Made by a program: the position numbers and the translations under genes | Shown: positions 40,453-41,587 of the stretch, piece by piece | Layout of the letters: the number at the start of each line of letters is the position of its first letter | How positions within the stretch are numbered: position 1 is the stretch's first letter | Notes under the pieces: model-generated | The model's database searches: none | What the model was told of the DNA's origin: nothing | What the model saw: only the letters and a program-made list of their open reading frames with translations | Assembly: GCF_015553355.1 (NCBI RefSeq) | Contig: NZ_JADNGN010000016.1 | Coordinates: 1-41,587, forward strand | DNA from: Collinsella aerofaciens | Lineage (GTDB): Bacteria > Actinomycetota > Coriobacteriia > Coriobacteriales > Coriobacteriaceae | DNA: 41,587 nt | Direction of reading: 5' to 3'

Positions 40453-41481
40453 ATGGCAGACAATAACGAGCGTACTCCGCTGCTGAAGGTCGAGCACCTC
40501 TCTAAGGAGTTCCCCGCAGAGTCCGGCATGTTCGCCAAGCGTTTTTCCAAGCGCGTCGTCTCTGCTGTAAACGACATCTCTTTTGAGATTTATCCGGGCG
40601 AGACCTTTGGTCTGGTCGGCGAGTCTGGTTGCGGTAAGTCCACCACGGGCCGCACCATCATGCGTCTGACCAAGCCGACTGCCGGTAAGGTATTCTTCCA
40701 GGGCAAAGATGTTGCCGAGATGAGCAAGCATGAGATCAAGGACATGCGTCGCGAGATGCAGTTTATCTTCCAGGATCCTTACGCTTCGCTCAATCCTCGT
40801 ATGACCATCGGCGAGATCGTCTCCGAGCCCATGACCATTCACGGCGTGGGCACCAAGGAGGAGCGCATTGAGCGTGTCCGCGAGCTTCTCGACGTTGTCG
40901 GTCTGAACCCTGAGCACATTAACCGTTATCCGCACGAGTTCTCTGGCGGTCAGCGCCAGCGTGTCGGCATTGCCCGCGCATTTGCGTTGAAGCCCAAGCT
41001 GATTATCTGCGACGAGCCGGTTTCCGCTCTGGATGTGTCCATTCAGGCCCAGGTTCTGAACCTGCTCAAGGAACTTCAGGACAAGTTCGGTACGGCGTAT
41101 CTGTTTATCGCCCACGACCTGTCCGTCGTGCAGCACATCTCCGATCGCGTCGCCGTTATGTATCTGGGTAAGATGGTCGAGGTTTCGGACTGGAAGACGC
41201 TTTACAGTGAGCCGCACCACCCGTACACGCAGTCGCTGCTGTCTGCTGTGCCGGTGCCCGATCCTGATATCCAGAAGACCCGTAAGCGCATCATCCTTGC
41301 CGGCGACCCGCCGTCACCGCTGGATCCGCCGACCGGTTGCCGTTTCCACACCCGCTGCCCGATCGCGCAGGGCATCTGCTCCGAGAAGCTTCCTGAGTTT
41401 AAGGAAGTCGCTCCGGGCCACTGCTGCGCGTGCCACTTCGCGGAGCCGTTCCCGATCAAGGAATCGCACATCGACCTGTAG
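40453..41481 (+). CDS. oppF: Oligopeptide ABC transporter ATPase OppF
   Basis: Second ATPase of the peptide importer, 342 residues. Walker A GESGCGKSTT, Q-loop FQDPYASLNPR, signature FSGGQRQRV, Walker B LIICDEPVSALD, H-loop AHDLS. The C-terminal Cys motif is complete: GCRFHTRCPIAQGIC then HCCACHF. The start ATG 40453 directly follows the oppD stop, with GGGAGGCGAGG as ribosome site, so translation is coupled. The last gene of the operon; a strong hairpin closes it. Confidence 0.96.
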   Translation: MADNNERTPLLKVEHLSKEFPAESGMFAKRFSKRVVSAVNDISFEIYPGETFGLVGESGCGKSTTGRTIMRLTKPTAGKVFFQGKDVAEMSKHEIKDMRREMQFIFQDPYASLNPRMTIGEIVSEPMTIHGVGTKEERIERVRELLDVVGLNPEHINRYPHEFSGGQRQRVGIARAFALKPKLIICDEPVSALDVSIQAQVLNLLKELQDKFGTAYLFIAHDLSVVQHISDRVAVMYLGKMVEVSDWKTLYSEPHHPYTQSLLSAVPVPDPDIQKTRKRIILAGDPPSPLDPPTGCRFHTRCPIAQGICSEKLPEFKEVAPGHCCACHFAEPFPIKESHIDL

Positions 41482-41536
41482 TCGGTTGTTTGTCCGGGCC
41501 CGTGCTGGACTTAGTTTTCAGAACGTCCTCGACCAT

Positions 41537-41585
41537 GGAAACCCCCTTATCCTGCTCCTTCGGAGCTGCGGATAAGGGGGTTTCC
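41537..41585 (+). terminator. Terminator after oppF
   Basis: GGAAACCCCCTTATCC (41537-41552) pairs perfectly with GGATAAGGGGGTTTCC (41570-41585): 16 pairs. The loop itself holds GCTCC/GGAGC around TTC, so the hairpin is very stable. The sequence ends 2 bases later, so a following T run cannot be checked. Confidence 0.8.
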
Positions 41586-41587
41586 TG

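Overview
The window looks like a chromosome segment from a high-GC Gram-positive gut bacterium of the Actinomycetota, most likely class Coriobacteriia (Collinsella-like). This is an inference from the actinobacterial 5S rRNA tail, the GC-rich codon use, and the gene order uvrA - murJ - uvrC - (insert) - rapZ - whiA - gap - pgk - tpiA - gpmI - secG, which is a version of a block conserved across actinobacteria. No phage, insertion sequence, CRISPR array or tRNA gene was seen.

Layout. (1) 1-114: 3' end of a 5S rRNA gene and its terminator, so the window starts at the end of an rRNA operon. (2) 241-3748, + strand: coaE, a membrane-anchored lytic transglycosylase and uvrB. (3) 3814-9936, - strand: two flavoproteins, an Mrp/NBP35 P-loop ATPase and an LtaS-type membrane sulfatase/phosphotransferase. 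(4) 10130-17275, + strand: uvrA (behind a LexA-like box), ybaK, murJ and uvrC, so all three UvrABC subunits lie within about 16 kb. (5) 17276-27999: a complete sialic-acid uptake and breakdown locus. It has a structured leader, a Tat-type lipoprotein binding protein, a permease, a fused permease-ATPase, an ATPase, a CE7 acetyl esterase, a catalytically degenerate CE7 paralogue, an N-acetylneuraminate lyase-like enzyme, a ROK kinase and NanE. (6) 28101-35244: rapZ, whiA (yvcK is missing between them), then gap, pgk, tpiA, gpmI and secG. (7) 35538-41481: a five-gene oligopeptide ABC transporter (oppABCDF) ending in a strong terminator.

How it fits together. The nan locus would import sialic acid through a SatABCD/SiaEFGI-type ABC transporter, remove O-acetyl groups, cleave the sugar to ManNAc and pyruvate, phosphorylate ManNAc and epimerise it to GlcNAc-6-P. 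The later steps (nagA, nagB) and any sialidase lie outside the window. The downstream glycolytic block then handles triose phosphates.

Most notable: the tandem CE7 esterase/pseudo-esterase pair inside the nan locus; the 364-bp nan leader with a three-way-junction-like set of inverted repeats; hairpins at several nan junctions, including one with arms of about 45 bp after the lyase gene; loss of a usual Fe-S ligand cysteine in UvrC; and insertion of the whole nan block between uvrC and rapZ together with loss of yvcK.
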